Under the pieces are notes generated by a model, which searched no databases, was not told the origin of the DNA, and saw nothing but the letters and a program-made list of their open reading frames with translations. A program made the position numbers and the translations under genes. From Marinobacter sp. ELB17 (GTDB lineage Bacteria > Pseudomonadota > Gammaproteobacteria > Pseudomonadales > Oleiphilaceae), in the NCBI RefSeq assembly GCF_000169375.1, contig NZ_AAXY01000001.1, positions 186,001 to 250,000 on the forward strand: 64,000 nt of DNA. The letters are read 5' to 3'. Shown one piece after another: positions 27,567 to 36,921 of the stretch (position 1 is its first letter; each line of letters opens with the position of its first letter).

Positions 27567-29198
27567 ATGGGACAGATGCAGACGGAACTGCATACCGGTA
27601 TCGAGTTGGCGCTGGCGCTGATTGGGCAAAAAAATCTGCCGGACTTGCTGCGCACAGCCACTAGCCAGATGCAAAAAACCTTTGGCCTGGAGCGCTGTTG
27701 GGCGCTAGAGCTAGACTTAAGCGGCCGCACTCTGCATTGCAGCGCGCTGGCCGATCAACAGTCTTCGCAAGGCGCCAGCGAGTTTGTCTGTGATGATTTC
27801 AGCCACCCATTTGCTCGTTTGTTACAAAGCGGTCTCCCGTGCGCGGTGTCGCGGGTTGCCGGTTATCGCTTGGAACATCCGGGTTTTCAGGCGTTGATTG
27901 CTCTCAGCGGCCGGCCTGGATCCATGTGGTTGGAACCCTTTTTTGGCAGTGACGGACGAACGTTGGGCGTGCTGGTGCTGTGCAGTGACCAGCCGGAGTG
28001 GGCGAGGGTGACCGAGCAGGCGCTCTACCGCAGCCTGCGCCAGATTATCAGCCATCAATGGGTCAGTGTGTTGCGCAACCATGATCAGATCTGGCAGCGC
28101 CGGCTGCTTAAACGTTCGCTAGATCACCTGCAGGATGCGCAATTGCTGCGCCAGCGGGCCAAAAGACTAGCGACCGTGTTGGTGGGTCATTCGCAGCAGA
28201 TGGACGAGTTGCGTCTTCAAACCGTGCGTGCGGCCAGCAGCCAGCTGGCGGTGTTGGTACAGGCAGAAACCGGTTGTGGCAAAGATGTAGTGGCGCAGGC
28301 GGTGCACGAATTTTCGGCGCGAGCCAAAGGCCCGATGGTCGTGGTGAACTGCGCCGCCATTCCCGATACCTTGCTGGAAAGTCAGCTTTTTGGTCATACT
28401 AAAGGCGCTTTTTCCGGGGCTGATCGTGCCCAGGAAGGGCTGTTGACACAGGCCCGCGGTGGCACGCTGTTTCTTGATGAAATTGGCGATATGCCCTTGG
28501 CCTTGCAGGCCAAACTCCTGCGGGTACTGGAAAGCGGACAGTTCCGGCCTTTGGGAGCGCAACAGGAACAACATTCGGATTTTCGTTTGGTGGCGGCGAC
28601 CCATCAGCCGTTGCAGCAGGCCATTAATGACGGTCGCTTTCGCCGCGATCTGTTTTACCGTCTGAACCAGTTTCCACTGCGGATTGAACCATTGCGCCAG
28701 CGCCCCGACGATCTGGAAGCTTTAACCCGCCATTTCATTCGTGCCTACTGCGAGCGCGAAGGTGCCGGCCCTCAGGGCATCAGTAGCCGTGGATTGCGGC
28801 GGCTGAAACACTATGATTTTCCCGGCAACGTGCGTGAATTACGCAATGTGATTGAGCTGGCCTGCCTGCAGACCCCACTCGGTGATGATATTCAGCCTGA
28901 CGTTATTCGTCTGGATGACCCATTTAATGATGGCGTGTATAACAGCGGCGCTGCCCCTCTCGCCAGTGAGCAGTGTGCTCAGCGCAGCGACAACCTTGAT
29001 CGTGAATTTCTGGCGGGCCTGCCGCCACTGGCTCAGGTGCAAGACCTGAAAGCCGCCGCTCAGGCCTTTGAAGCGGCACTGATTCGCCAGCGTTTGCAGC
29101 AGTACCACGGCAACCGCAGCCAGGCGGCACAGAGCCTGGGATTGCCAAAGCGAACACTTGCGCATAAATGCCTTAAATATGAAGTGATGCACCCATGA
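27567..29198 (+). CDS. vasH: T6SS sigma-54-dependent activator VasH
   Basis: A bacterial enhancer-binding protein that activates sigma-54 promoters, in Vibrio including those of hcp operons. The order is an N-terminal GAF-like sensory domain (about 10-160), the AAA+ domain with Walker A AETGCGKD at 233-240 and Walker B LFLDEIGDMP at 301-310, and a C-terminal Fis-type helix-turn-helix (NRSQAAQSLGLPKRTLAHK). The sigma-54-contacting loop, normally GAFTGA, reads GAFSGA at 280-285: the key threonine is a serine, retaining the hydroxyl. It overlaps the vasI start by 4 bp. Confidence 0.95.
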   Translation: MGQMQTELHTGIELALALIGQKNLPDLLRTATSQMQKTFGLERCWALELDLSGRTLHCSALADQQSSQGASEFVCDDFSHPFARLLQSGLPCAVSRVAGYRLEHPGFQALIALSGRPGSMWLEPFFGSDGRTLGVLVLCSDQPEWARVTEQALYRSLRQIISHQWVSVLRNHDQIWQRRLLKRSLDHLQDAQLLRQRAKRLATVLVGHSQQMDELRLQTVRAASSQLAVLVQAETGCGKDVVAQAVHEFSARAKGPMVVVNCAAIPDTLLESQLFGHTKGAFSGADRAQEGLLTQARGGTLFLDEIGDMPLALQAKLLRVLESGQFRPLGAQQEQHSDFRLVAATHQPLQQAINDGRFRRDLFYRLNQFPLRIEPLRQRPDDLEALTRHFIRAYCEREGAGPQGISSRGLRRLKHYDFPGNVRELRNVIELACLQTPLGDDIQPDVIRLDDPFNDGVYNSGAAPLASEQCAQRSDNLDREFLAGLPPLAQVQDLKAAAQAFEAALIRQRLQQYHGNRSQAAQSLGLPKRTLAHKCLKYEVMHP

Positions 29199-29854
29199 TT
29201 CTCGCCATCAAAAAAACAGCTGTGCACTATCAGAAATGCTGTCTCTGGGCGTTGGCTGGCCTTTTTCTGCTGCCCACTGCGCCCGCCCACGGCGGGCTAC
29301 TGGAGCAGGCACGGGAGTGTACCGGTGAGCCCAGGCGCTTGCAGCGCCTGGCGTGTTTTGATGCGATTTTCGCCACGCCGCTGGCAGTTCAGAGCGCCCA
29401 CGAGGAGCCACAACTACCCAACTCTGAACGTTGGCGCCAGGCCTATGCTCAAGCGGCTGGCGATAACCTTGACGGCTGGGTTTATCGCGACAGTGGCATG
29501 GCCGCTGGTTTGCTGCTTACGTTGCCGGCTCTGGGTGCCACGCTGCCAAGGCCTTTAATGGTACTGCAATGCCACAACAATATTACCGAGCTGACGCTGA
29601 TGTTGCCGCAGCCGTTAGGTCAGGATCGGGTACGGGTGAACATTAACGGTGACCCGTCACTGTGGCGCCTGCGCGATGACGGCTACATGCTCAGCGCCGG
29701 CCGTGGGCTGCCGTCCATAGCGCTGGCTAAAACGCTGGCGCTCATGCCGCAAGTGCGAGTGCAGGCTAATGCCAGCTCAATCGATGGCCTGGTGTTTGAT
29801 CTGGCGGGCTTTTCCAGCGCCATCAAACCGCTGCGAAACGCCTGCGGCTGGTGA
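29195..29854 (+). CDS. vasI: T6SS-associated protein VasI (VC_A0118 family)
   Basis: A 219-residue exported accessory protein of the T6SS locus. The N-terminus has a basic start and a hydrophobic segment ending near APAHG, consistent with a signal peptide or anchor. It is followed by CTGEPRRLQRLACFDAIF, a motif shared by VasI proteins and some other exported proteins that start with a paired-cysteine segment. Its biochemical role is not well defined; TagO-type relatives have been linked to assembly. The assignment rests on position between vasH and tssA, exactly as in V. cholerae, and on the cysteine motif. Confidence 0.85.
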   Translation: MILAIKKTAVHYQKCCLWALAGLFLLPTAPAHGGLLEQARECTGEPRRLQRLACFDAIFATPLAVQSAHEEPQLPNSERWRQAYAQAAGDNLDGWVYRDSGMAAGLLLTLPALGATLPRPLMVLQCHNNITELTLMLPQPLGQDRVRVNINGDPSLWRLRDDGYMLSAGRGLPSIALAKTLALMPQVRVQANASSIDGLVFDLAGFSSAIKPLRNACGW

Positions 29855-29865
29855 TAGGAGAGTCT

Positions 29866-31314
29866 ATGCAAACCATTGAGCAACACCCTTATGTAAACCT
29901 GGTATTGGCAACGCTCGACCAAGGAGCCGGGCCCGAATTTGGCGAGCGTCTGGAAAACGATCCGGCACTGGATTTTCTGGAGCAGGAATTGATGAAAATA
30001 GGCTCGCTGGCACACACTGGTATTGATTGGCCCAAGGTAGAGCGGGAAGCGCTCAGTATTCTTTCTGACCGCAGTAAAGATCTGAAAGTATTCGGCTTTC
30101 TTTTGTTGTGCCTGCTCAGAGGTGGCGGCGGTGAGCGCTTCGCTCTGGCGCTGTGGCTACTCGCCGGCGTTTTGGACAGCTGGTGGGCGCAAGCCTGGCC
30201 CTACCCCGGGGTCAAGGGCGAGCGGGCCCGGAAGATGCTGTTCAAACAGATGTTGCAGCGGGCAGCGCAGCATGCCGATGCTCTGAGTTTTGATGCCAGC
30301 CAGGGTGATGGGCAAGCATTCTGCCAGGCAGCCCTGTCGCGAATTCTAACGTTGCTGTCCGCGCAAAAGCTGCCCGCTGAACCGGTAAAAAGTTTACAAC
30401 AGACACTGGCCAGACTGCCCACCGATTTTGCGCCATCGAAAATAATCAACTCGGCCAATAAAAGCGCGGGCAAGAGCGCAGAACATCCGCCTGCAGATTC
30501 TGCCAAACCAGCAACAGCGAGCTTGGTGATAGTTCCTGGTTCGCTCACTCTGGACCCAGACAACGAGCGTGCCACCCGCCAGAGCCTGCTGAAAGTTGCA
30601 GAACTGCTCACCACCACAGACGTGGCCAACCCTCTGGGTTACCAACTGCGCCGCCATGCGCTCTGGTTCAGCATCAGCGGCGCGCCGCCAACCCGCGACG
30701 GTGTGCGCACCGAGCTGGCAGCGATCAGTGCGGACCGGGTGGCCGACTACCAGGATGCCTTGGCAAAAGCAGCAGGCAGCGGGGTTTGGCAGCGTATTGA
30801 GCAAAGCGTAGCCGCCAGTCCGTTCTGGCTTGACGGCCACTGGCTCAGTGCGCGAGCGGCGCAGACATTGGGCCATAGCCGCTGTGCTGAAGCTATTCGA
30901 GGGGCGTTGGCAGCTTTCGTGGAACGCCTGCCGACCCTGCAAGACCTGACCTTCAGCGACGGCACCGAATTCTTGTGCGCCGAGGCCAGGCTCTGGCTGC
31001 AGGCGCCGCAGGTGGGCAGCACATCAACGCCTTCTGCTGCCAGCCCGTGGAATCAGGCCTATCAGCAGGCTTGTGAAAGGCTTGCCAACAGCGGTTTGGC
31101 CGCCGCCATGCAGATTTTGGAGGACGGCTTGCTGAGTGCTCGCGAACCCCGTGAACGCTTTTATTGGCGTCTGGCGTCTAACCGCCTACTGCAACACAGC
31201 GGGATGACAACTCTGGCACAGCAACAACAGCAGGACTTACGACAGCAGCTGCTGGGCCGGACACTGGAAACCTGGGAGCCGGGTTTACTGAAACAGTTAG
31301 AACAGTCAGCCTGA
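29866..31314 (+). CDS. tssA: T6SS protein TssA (VasJ type)
   Basis: TssA proteins prime or cap tail assembly at the distal end or baseplate. The 482-residue product has an ImpA-type N-terminal domain (about 10-130; contains WPKVEREALSILSDRSKDLKVF and YPGVKGERARKM). A low-complexity linker rich in Lys, Ser and Ala follows (about 185-220), then a helical C-terminal domain with VasJ-type elements. The ATG at 29866 is selected because AGGAGA lies just upstream. It begins 11 bp after vasI and precedes tssM by 39 bp. Confidence 0.93.
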   Translation: MQTIEQHPYVNLVLATLDQGAGPEFGERLENDPALDFLEQELMKIGSLAHTGIDWPKVEREALSILSDRSKDLKVFGFLLLCLLRGGGGERFALALWLLAGVLDSWWAQAWPYPGVKGERARKMLFKQMLQRAAQHADALSFDASQGDGQAFCQAALSRILTLLSAQKLPAEPVKSLQQTLARLPTDFAPSKIINSANKSAGKSAEHPPADSAKPATASLVIVPGSLTLDPDNERATRQSLLKVAELLTTTDVANPLGYQLRRHALWFSISGAPPTRDGVRTELAAISADRVADYQDALAKAAGSGVWQRIEQSVAASPFWLDGHWLSARAAQTLGHSRCAEAIRGALAAFVERLPTLQDLTFSDGTEFLCAEARLWLQAPQVGSTSTPSAASPWNQAYQQACERLANSGLAAAMQILEDGLLSAREPRERFYWRLASNRLLQHSGMTTLAQQQQQDLRQQLLGRTLETWEPGLLKQLEQSA

Positions 31315-31353
31315 AATCATTGAATTTAACCTTAACCCGCAGGAAGGGATGCC

Positions 31354-34300
31354 ATGTGGACTTATGGATTACGACTCGGCCGCACTGTTGCCGTAGTGAC
31401 GCCGCATTTACGTCGCGCAGCGCCTCTTGCCCTGTTTGTGGCGCTGGCATTTGCGTTGGCTGCCGTCTGGTGGCTGGGGCCACGCTGGTCGCTGAACGGT
31501 GAATTTCCCCTTGCGAGCTGGCAGGCCCGCTCTTTGGTAACACTGGCGGCCGTGCTGTTGGTTGCGCTGCTGTGGGGTTTAATGCTGGCGCGGCGATTAC
31601 GCCAAAGCCAACACTCGCAAACCGCTGTGGCGCAGGAGCAGGAAGATCCGGTGTTGCCTTTAGAGCGCAAACAGCAGCGCTTGCTGGACCGGCAACTGGC
31701 TGCGCTGCAGGGTGAGCGCTCGCGCCGCCACGGTGTTTATCGGCTGCCTTGGTATCTGGTGATGGGCCCGGAAAACGCTGGCAAAACCAGTTTGATTCAG
31801 AACTGTGGGCAGTCCTGGGCGTTGTCCGATGTTACCCGTAACAACCGCACCGACCGCAATCCCTTTGGTTTCGATTGGTGGGTAGCCGACACCGGTTTGA
31901 TGATCGATCCTGCCGGCGAGCTTCTTGATCAGCGTGATGAAGGCGGCATCGGCGGCGAGATTCAGCACCGCCTGTGGCGGCACTTTCTGGGTTGGCTGCA
32001 ACGCAATCGACCGGATCAGCCGCTCAACGGCGTGCTAATGGTGATCGATTTGGCCCAGTTGAGCATGGCCAGCGAACAGCAAAGCCAGGCCCAGGCCATC
32101 GGTCTTCGCAATCGCCTACGTGAGTTGATGGAAAAAACCGGCCCACAGCTGCCAATTTACATCTGTTTCACAAAAATGGACTTGCTGTACGGCTTTGAGA
32201 GCTTCGCCGCTAGTTTGTCAAAAGTCGAGCTGGAGCAGCCATTGGGTTTTACCTTCGAACTGCATCGCGGCGGTGATAACGACCGTTGGCTAATGCAGTT
32301 TGCTGAACGTTATGAGCAGCTTGTGCAGGGCCTGATGGCACGGCTTCCAGACGTTCTGGGCGGGAGTCACAACGCCGAGACGCGGTCGGCGGCCTATTCT
32401 TTTACTCGCCAGATGGCCGGCCTGGCGCCGGTACTTGAAGCCCACCTGGCCACGTTGCTGGCCGCCGACGGTTTCTCTAATCCGGCGCTGGTGCGCGGCA
32501 GTTATTTTACCTCGGTGCGCCAGGAAGGCGTGCCCGAAGATGCGTTCGTAACGGCGGCCGCAGCCAATTACCGGTTAACCGGTCCCGTTCAGCCGGCCCA
32601 GCGTCAGCGGCGATCGGTGTCGATGTTTGTGTCGCAGTTGTTTTCGGCGATTATTGTGGCGGAAGAGGGCCTGGCAGGCCAGGGTCAGCGCCGCTTCAGA
32701 CGGCAACGTCAGATCGCAGTTGCCGCGGTTTTGGCATTGGCCGCTGGTATGTTGATGAGCGCCGGTTGGCAGCATTATTTTACTAAAAATGCCGAAGCGG
32801 CGTTGATGGTCGAGGCCCGGGTGCAGCAGTTTTTAAACAACACCGCGACGGTTAATGTTGACCATGCTGTGTCTGGCGCAGAACTGTTGGGGTCTCTAAA
32901 TCGGTTGCGCGACGCCACTCTGGCCTTTGGCGAACGTAAAAAAGCCTGGCCATGGTTACGGGATATGGGCCTGTACCGGGGCGATCAGATTGCGCCAGCG
33001 CTGGAAGGTGCCTATCGCGACATGCTGGCCTATCAGTTTTTACCAGCGCTGATGTTTGCCGTCAGTGAGCAGATGGTGGCCGCGCCCGGGTCCCCATATT
33101 CACCAGACTCTTTAGGCTTTGCAGGCACGTCAGGCTCAGCAGTCTTTTCAGACTACAACAGCAAGAGCCTGAAACAACTGCGGGTGTTGCGCATGCTGTC
33201 TGACGCTAGCGGTCGCCGCAAAAACATGGTCCGCGGCTATCTTCAGGATTATTGGCAGCGCCTGTATCCGGGCCAGCGCGAGCGCCAGGAGCATCTGCTA
33301 ACGCATCTTGATTACGGCCTTGAGAATACCGATCTGGCAGGCTGGGCTCAGGCCGGTGACGTCAGCGCCCAGAGGGTACTGGCGCCGTTCAGCGGTCGCG
33401 TGGAGTGGGCTCAGTATGAACTTGGGCGTGTCCCCACATTGCAGCGGGTATACCGTGACCTGGAACAGGCCGCCGCCAAGCAGCTGCCGCCAGCGCGGGA
33501 TCTTGCCCGCAGCAGCGGCCCGGCCTTTGCTACCGTATTCGGCGTTGCGGATGCTGACACAACGTCTCTGCCCGTCGTGAGTAATGACAACCCTATGCTG
33601 ATACCGGCTCTGTTTACGCGCGACAGCCTGCAAAAATGGTTTTTGGATCGCGCGGCGAAGGTAACCGAGCTGGCGCTGATAGACGCCTGGGTGCTGGGCC
33701 GGCGTGACAACATTGATTTCAGTCTGGCCGATCAACAGCAGTTGCAGGCCGGCTTGCACAACATTTACTCGCAAGAATATGTGCGCCATTGGCGTGGGGC
33801 GCTCAGTCGCCTGAATATCCATCGTTTTGAGGATTTGAACCACGGCGTACGGATTCTGGAGAGCTTGGGCAGCAGTTATCAGCCCCTGGCAGGCGTGCTG
33901 CAGCAACTACGTGAAAACACAGCGCTGGCGGCGGGCTTAAGCAACGATTTGCGCCAGGCCTCGCCAGCAGCGGCTGGGCTGGCATTAGCACCTGCGCAAG
34001 CGCCACCCAGGCTGGCCATGCTGCAGAACATCGAAAGACAGTTCAGTGACCTGAACCGGTTAACCCTGTCGCAAGGTGAAAACCCCAGCGAGCTGGACCA
34101 AATCATGCTGGTGGTCTCAGACCTGCATCAATACCTGCGTAATATTCAGGAGGCTCCAGATAGCGGCAAGTCTGCCTTGATAGCCGCACGGGCGCGACTG
34201 GGCCTGGAAGGCGCAGATCCGATCTTCACCCTTCAGCGAATGGCGGCCTATCAACCCGAACCGCTTAACCGAATGCTTGGCCACTTAGCCAGTGAGAGCT

Positions 34301-35025
34301 GGCGGGTACTGCTGGACAGCGCCGTGGCGCAGCTAGAGCGCGAGTGGTTTCGCGAGGTGTACCAGCCGTTCGCCCAAAATCTGGCTCCGTTTTATCCCTT
34401 CAAGGCCGGCACCGACCGCGATGCTGCGCTGCAGGATTTCGAGCAATTCTTTGCGCCGGGCGGCACCTTGCAAACCTTCTATAACCAGAAGTTAAAGCTA
34501 TTTGTGGAAGATCATCCCCAGCAGTCGGGGGCGTTGGCTCGCGCAGGGTTGCTGCGGCGTGAAGTCACGGCGGCCCTGGCCAGCGCCGATGCCATTCGTC
34601 GCGCCTATTTTACAACGTCGGGCTCGTTGGACGTGGAGTTCGCATTAGAGCCGCTGAACCTTACCTCCAACAAGCGCCGTAGCGTGATGAATCTGGATGG
34701 TCAGCTGGTGGAGTTTAACCACGGGCCGCGGCAGAGTATTCCGCTGGTGTGGCCCAATACCCTGCGGGATAACGTGCAAAGTCGCATTACCCTGGTGCCG
34801 GTGGAAGTTAACAGGTCGCCCCGCAGCCTGTCGCAGCAGGGACCCTGGGCGTTGTTCCGGCTGTTGGAAAACGCTGATTTAACCGGGGTCAACAGCACCG
34901 CGGTAGACGTTAAATTCACAGTTGATGAGGGTGCAATGCGCTACCGCCTGCACGCCGCCAGTAACACCAACCCTTTTACCGAGAAGCTGCTGAGTGGGTT
35001 CCGCCTGCCGCGCAGCCTGTATTAA
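31354..35025 (+). CDS. tssM: T6SS inner-membrane protein TssM (IcmF/VasK)
   Basis: Core of the trans-envelope complex: it binds TssL in the inner membrane and TssJ at the outer membrane. The 1223-residue protein has two N-terminal transmembrane segments (about 25-45 and 60-80). A cytoplasmic NTPase-like domain with an intact P-loop GPENAGKT follows near 138-145. A third membrane segment is at about 450-470, and then a large periplasmic region contains the IcmF-related and C-terminal VasK domains. An AGGAAGGG site precedes the ATG. It is the last recognisable structural gene of the locus. Confidence 0.97.
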   Translation: MWTYGLRLGRTVAVVTPHLRRAAPLALFVALAFALAAVWWLGPRWSLNGEFPLASWQARSLVTLAAVLLVALLWGLMLARRLRQSQHSQTAVAQEQEDPVLPLERKQQRLLDRQLAALQGERSRRHGVYRLPWYLVMGPENAGKTSLIQNCGQSWALSDVTRNNRTDRNPFGFDWWVADTGLMIDPAGELLDQRDEGGIGGEIQHRLWRHFLGWLQRNRPDQPLNGVLMVIDLAQLSMASEQQSQAQAIGLRNRLRELMEKTGPQLPIYICFTKMDLLYGFESFAASLSKVELEQPLGFTFELHRGGDNDRWLMQFAERYEQLVQGLMARLPDVLGGSHNAETRSAAYSFTRQMAGLAPVLEAHLATLLAADGFSNPALVRGSYFTSVRQEGVPEDAFVTAAAANYRLTGPVQPAQRQRRSVSMFVSQLFSAIIVAEEGLAGQGQRRFRRQRQIAVAAVLALAAGMLMSAGWQHYFTKNAEAALMVEARVQQFLNNTATVNVDHAVSGAELLGSLNRLRDATLAFGERKKAWPWLRDMGLYRGDQIAPALEGAYRDMLAYQFLPALMFAVSEQMVAAPGSPYSPDSLGFAGTSGSAVFSDYNSKSLKQLRVLRMLSDASGRRKNMVRGYLQDYWQRLYPGQRERQEHLLTHLDYGLENTDLAGWAQAGDVSAQRVLAPFSGRVEWAQYELGRVPTLQRVYRDLEQAAAKQLPPARDLARSSGPAFATVFGVADADTTSLPVVSNDNPMLIPALFTRDSLQKWFLDRAAKVTELALIDAWVLGRRDNIDFSLADQQQLQAGLHNIYSQEYVRHWRGALSRLNIHRFEDLNHGVRILESLGSSYQPLAGVLQQLRENTALAAGLSNDLRQASPAAAGLALAPAQAPPRLAMLQNIERQFSDLNRLTLSQGENPSELDQIMLVVSDLHQYLRNIQEAPDSGKSALIAARARLGLEGADPIFTLQRMAAYQPEPLNRMLGHLASESWRVLLDSAVAQLEREWFREVYQPFAQNLAPFYPFKAGTDRDAALQDFEQFFAPGGTLQTFYNQKLKLFVEDHPQQSGALARAGLLRREVTAALASADAIRRAYFTTSGSLDVEFALEPLNLTSNKRRSVMNLDGQLVEFNHGPRQSIPLVWPNTLRDNVQSRITLVPVEVNRSPRSLSQQGPWALFRLLENADLTGVNSTAVDVKFTVDEGAMRYRLHAASNTNPFTEKLLSGFRLPRSLY

Positions 35026-35050
35026 CGTAACGCTGCAAAAGGAGTTGTGA

Positions 35051-35926
35051 ATGTCCAGCATATTATGGATGAAGCGGCTGGTTTCAGGCCTGTTGGCGAG
35101 TCTCGCGCTGATGACGGCCGTGGCGCTTGGTGCGTCAGCAAAGGTTCCGCTGGCCAATGTGTATCAACAAGGTGCGCCGCTTGCGGATTATTGGGTGAGC
35201 GAAAAGCTGGATGGGGTACGAGCTTATTGGGACGGTGAACGCCTGTGGTCCCGCCGCGGCAATCCGTTTCAAGCGCCTGACTGGTTTATCAGCGAGTTCC
35301 CGCCACAGCCGTTAGACGGCGAACTGTGGCTGGGGCGCGGCCAGTTTGCGCAACTTTCCGGCATTGTGCGCACCGTTCGTTCAGCAGATGCAGATTGGCG
35401 TTCTGTGCGTTTTATGGTGTTCGATTTGCCGTTAGCCGACCAGACATTCGACCAACGTCTTCCGCGTTTGCGCGAGTTGGTCAGTAAAGCGGGTTCACCC
35501 TACCTGGCCTTGGTTAAGCAGCAACGGCCCGGAAACCATCAGCAGCTGATGGCTCGCCGGGATGACGTGATTGCTGTCGGCGGTGAAGGGCTGATGCTGC
35601 GCCGTGGCGCTAGCGTTTATCAGGCTGGTCGCTCGGATGACTTGTTGAAAGTGAAGCGCTTTGACGACGCCGAGGCGATCGTTGTTGGCATTCTGCCGGG
35701 CAAGGGCAAATATCAGGGCCTGATGGGCGCGCTGCGGGTGCGTCTGGCCGATAACCGTGAGTTCCGCATTGGTAGCGGCTTTAGCGACGCCGAGCGCACA
35801 GACCCACCGCCACCGGGCAGCGTTATTACCTTCAAATATTCCGGCCACACCGCCACCGGCCTGCCACGGTTTGCCAGCTTTATGCGAGTGCGAAATGATG
35901 AACCAAAGGCGGCTATTGTCCAATAG
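35051..35926 (+). CDS. ATP-dependent DNA ligase, exported minimal type (LigE-like)
   Basis: Seals nicks in double-stranded DNA using ATP. The 291-residue protein contains nucleotidyltransferase motif I EKLDGVRA with the adenylated lysine at about K52, motif III FMVFDLP, motif IV GEGLMLRR and motif V LLKVKRF, then an OB-fold. It lacks the extra DNA-binding domains of larger ligases. Residues 1-30 form a convincing signal peptide (MKRLVSGLL... ending ASA), the feature that defines periplasmic LigE-type ligases. A GGAG site lies six bases ahead of the ATG. It starts 25 bp after tssM and could be co-transcribed with the T6SS genes; a terminator follows. Confidence 0.93.
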   Translation: MSSILWMKRLVSGLLASLALMTAVALGASAKVPLANVYQQGAPLADYWVSEKLDGVRAYWDGERLWSRRGNPFQAPDWFISEFPPQPLDGELWLGRGQFAQLSGIVRTVRSADADWRSVRFMVFDLPLADQTFDQRLPRLRELVSKAGSPYLALVKQQRPGNHQQLMARRDDVIAVGGEGLMLRRGASVYQAGRSDDLLKVKRFDDAEAIVVGILPGKGKYQGLMGALRVRLADNREFRIGSGFSDAERTDPPPPGSVITFKYSGHTATGLPRFASFMRVRNDEPKAAIVQ

Positions 35927-36006
35927 GTCGCGGTTAATAACCGCACTTCTGAAACGGCTGCGTTAATGGACTGTCATGGTGCCCTTCTAAGAACGACTGA
36001 AGAGCG

Positions 36007-36042
36007 AAAAAGGCGTGGCATTGGGTTGTCACGCCTTTTTTT
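36007..36042. terminator. Terminator after the T6SS-ligase block
   Basis: GGCGTG / CACGCC stem with a 12-nt loop, A-run on the left and seven T on the right. It marks the likely end of the long + strand transcription unit. Confidence 0.85.
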
Positions 36043-36117
36043 GGTTCCTTTTTTTGTTTACAGCAAACCGCTTTGCGCTACAGTGCCTGCTTTCACTATG
36101 GTTACAGGGAGAAGCTT

Positions 36118-36903
36118 ATGTCGGTTACCGACTCTATCGACTGGCGCACCACGCCGGCCGCCGTGTGGCGCCGGCACAGCTCCGGCCTGCGTGCTATTCG
36201 GCGCCTGGATCCGGTTACCTGGGGGTCGCTGACCGGCGTAGATCAACAGCAACAGGCGCTGGCGCTGAACACCGAACGTTTTTTGCAGGGGCAACCGTCT
36301 AATAACGTGCTGCTTTGGGGCGCCCGTGGTACTGGTAAGTCGTCTTTGATCAAAGCGCTGCTGAACCAGTATCAGGCACAGGGCCTGCGGATGATTGAAG
36401 TGGATAAAGACGACCTGGTGCACCTACCTGAAATTGTGGATGAGTTGTGGGACTTGCCCTACCACTTCGTTATATTTTGCGATGACCTGTCATTTGAGGC
36501 CGGTGAAACCAGCTACAAGGCGCTGAAAAGCGTTCTGGAAGGTTCGCTGGAATTGCCACCGGAGAATGTGCGTGTGTACGCCACCTCGAATCGCCGCCAC
36601 CTGATGCCCGAATACATGGCAGACAATATGAGTAGCCACAGTCGTGGGGGTGAAATTCATCCGGCTGAAGCCATAGAAGAGCAGATATCCCTGGCTGATC
36701 GCTTTGGCGTGCAGCTCTCGTTCTATGCGTTTTCCCAGGAGCTTTACTTGCAGGCGATTGATGCTTTGTTTGCCGAAGTTGCCGATCGTGAGGCCCTGCA
36801 CCAGCAAGCCATTCGTTTCGCGACCGCTCGCGGTGTGCGCAATGGCCGCACAGCGCAGCAGTTCTTTCGTCAGCACGGCCCGCGCTCGCCGATAGTTGAT
36901 TAG
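36118..36903 (+). CDS. DUF815-family AAA+ ATPase of unknown role
   Basis: A 261-residue single-domain P-loop ATPase. Walker A is GARGTGKSS at about 67-75, and the Walker B-like strand is FVIFCDDLSFE. An arginine-rich sensor region follows the YATSNRRHLMPEY segment, all typical of DUF815. The family is widespread but its function is not established. The ATG at 36118 is chosen for AGGGAGA five bases upstream. It is separated from the T6SS block by a terminator, so functional linkage is unlikely. Its 3' end faces the histidine kinase, 18 bp away. Confidence 0.88.
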   Translation: MSVTDSIDWRTTPAAVWRRHSSGLRAIRRLDPVTWGSLTGVDQQQQALALNTERFLQGQPSNNVLLWGARGTGKSSLIKALLNQYQAQGLRMIEVDKDDLVHLPEIVDELWDLPYHFVIFCDDLSFEAGETSYKALKSVLEGSLELPPENVRVYATSNRRHLMPEYMADNMSSHSRGGEIHPAEAIEEQISLADRFGVQLSFYAFSQELYLQAIDALFAEVADREALHQQAIRFATARGVRNGRTAQQFFRQHGPRSPIVD

Positions 36904-36921
36904 TCGGCGCTTACTCGGTGG

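Noticed and set aside
35966..36302. Two overlapping + strand frames around the DUF815 start
   Set aside because: Alternative frames of the terminator and the first part of the ATPase gene.
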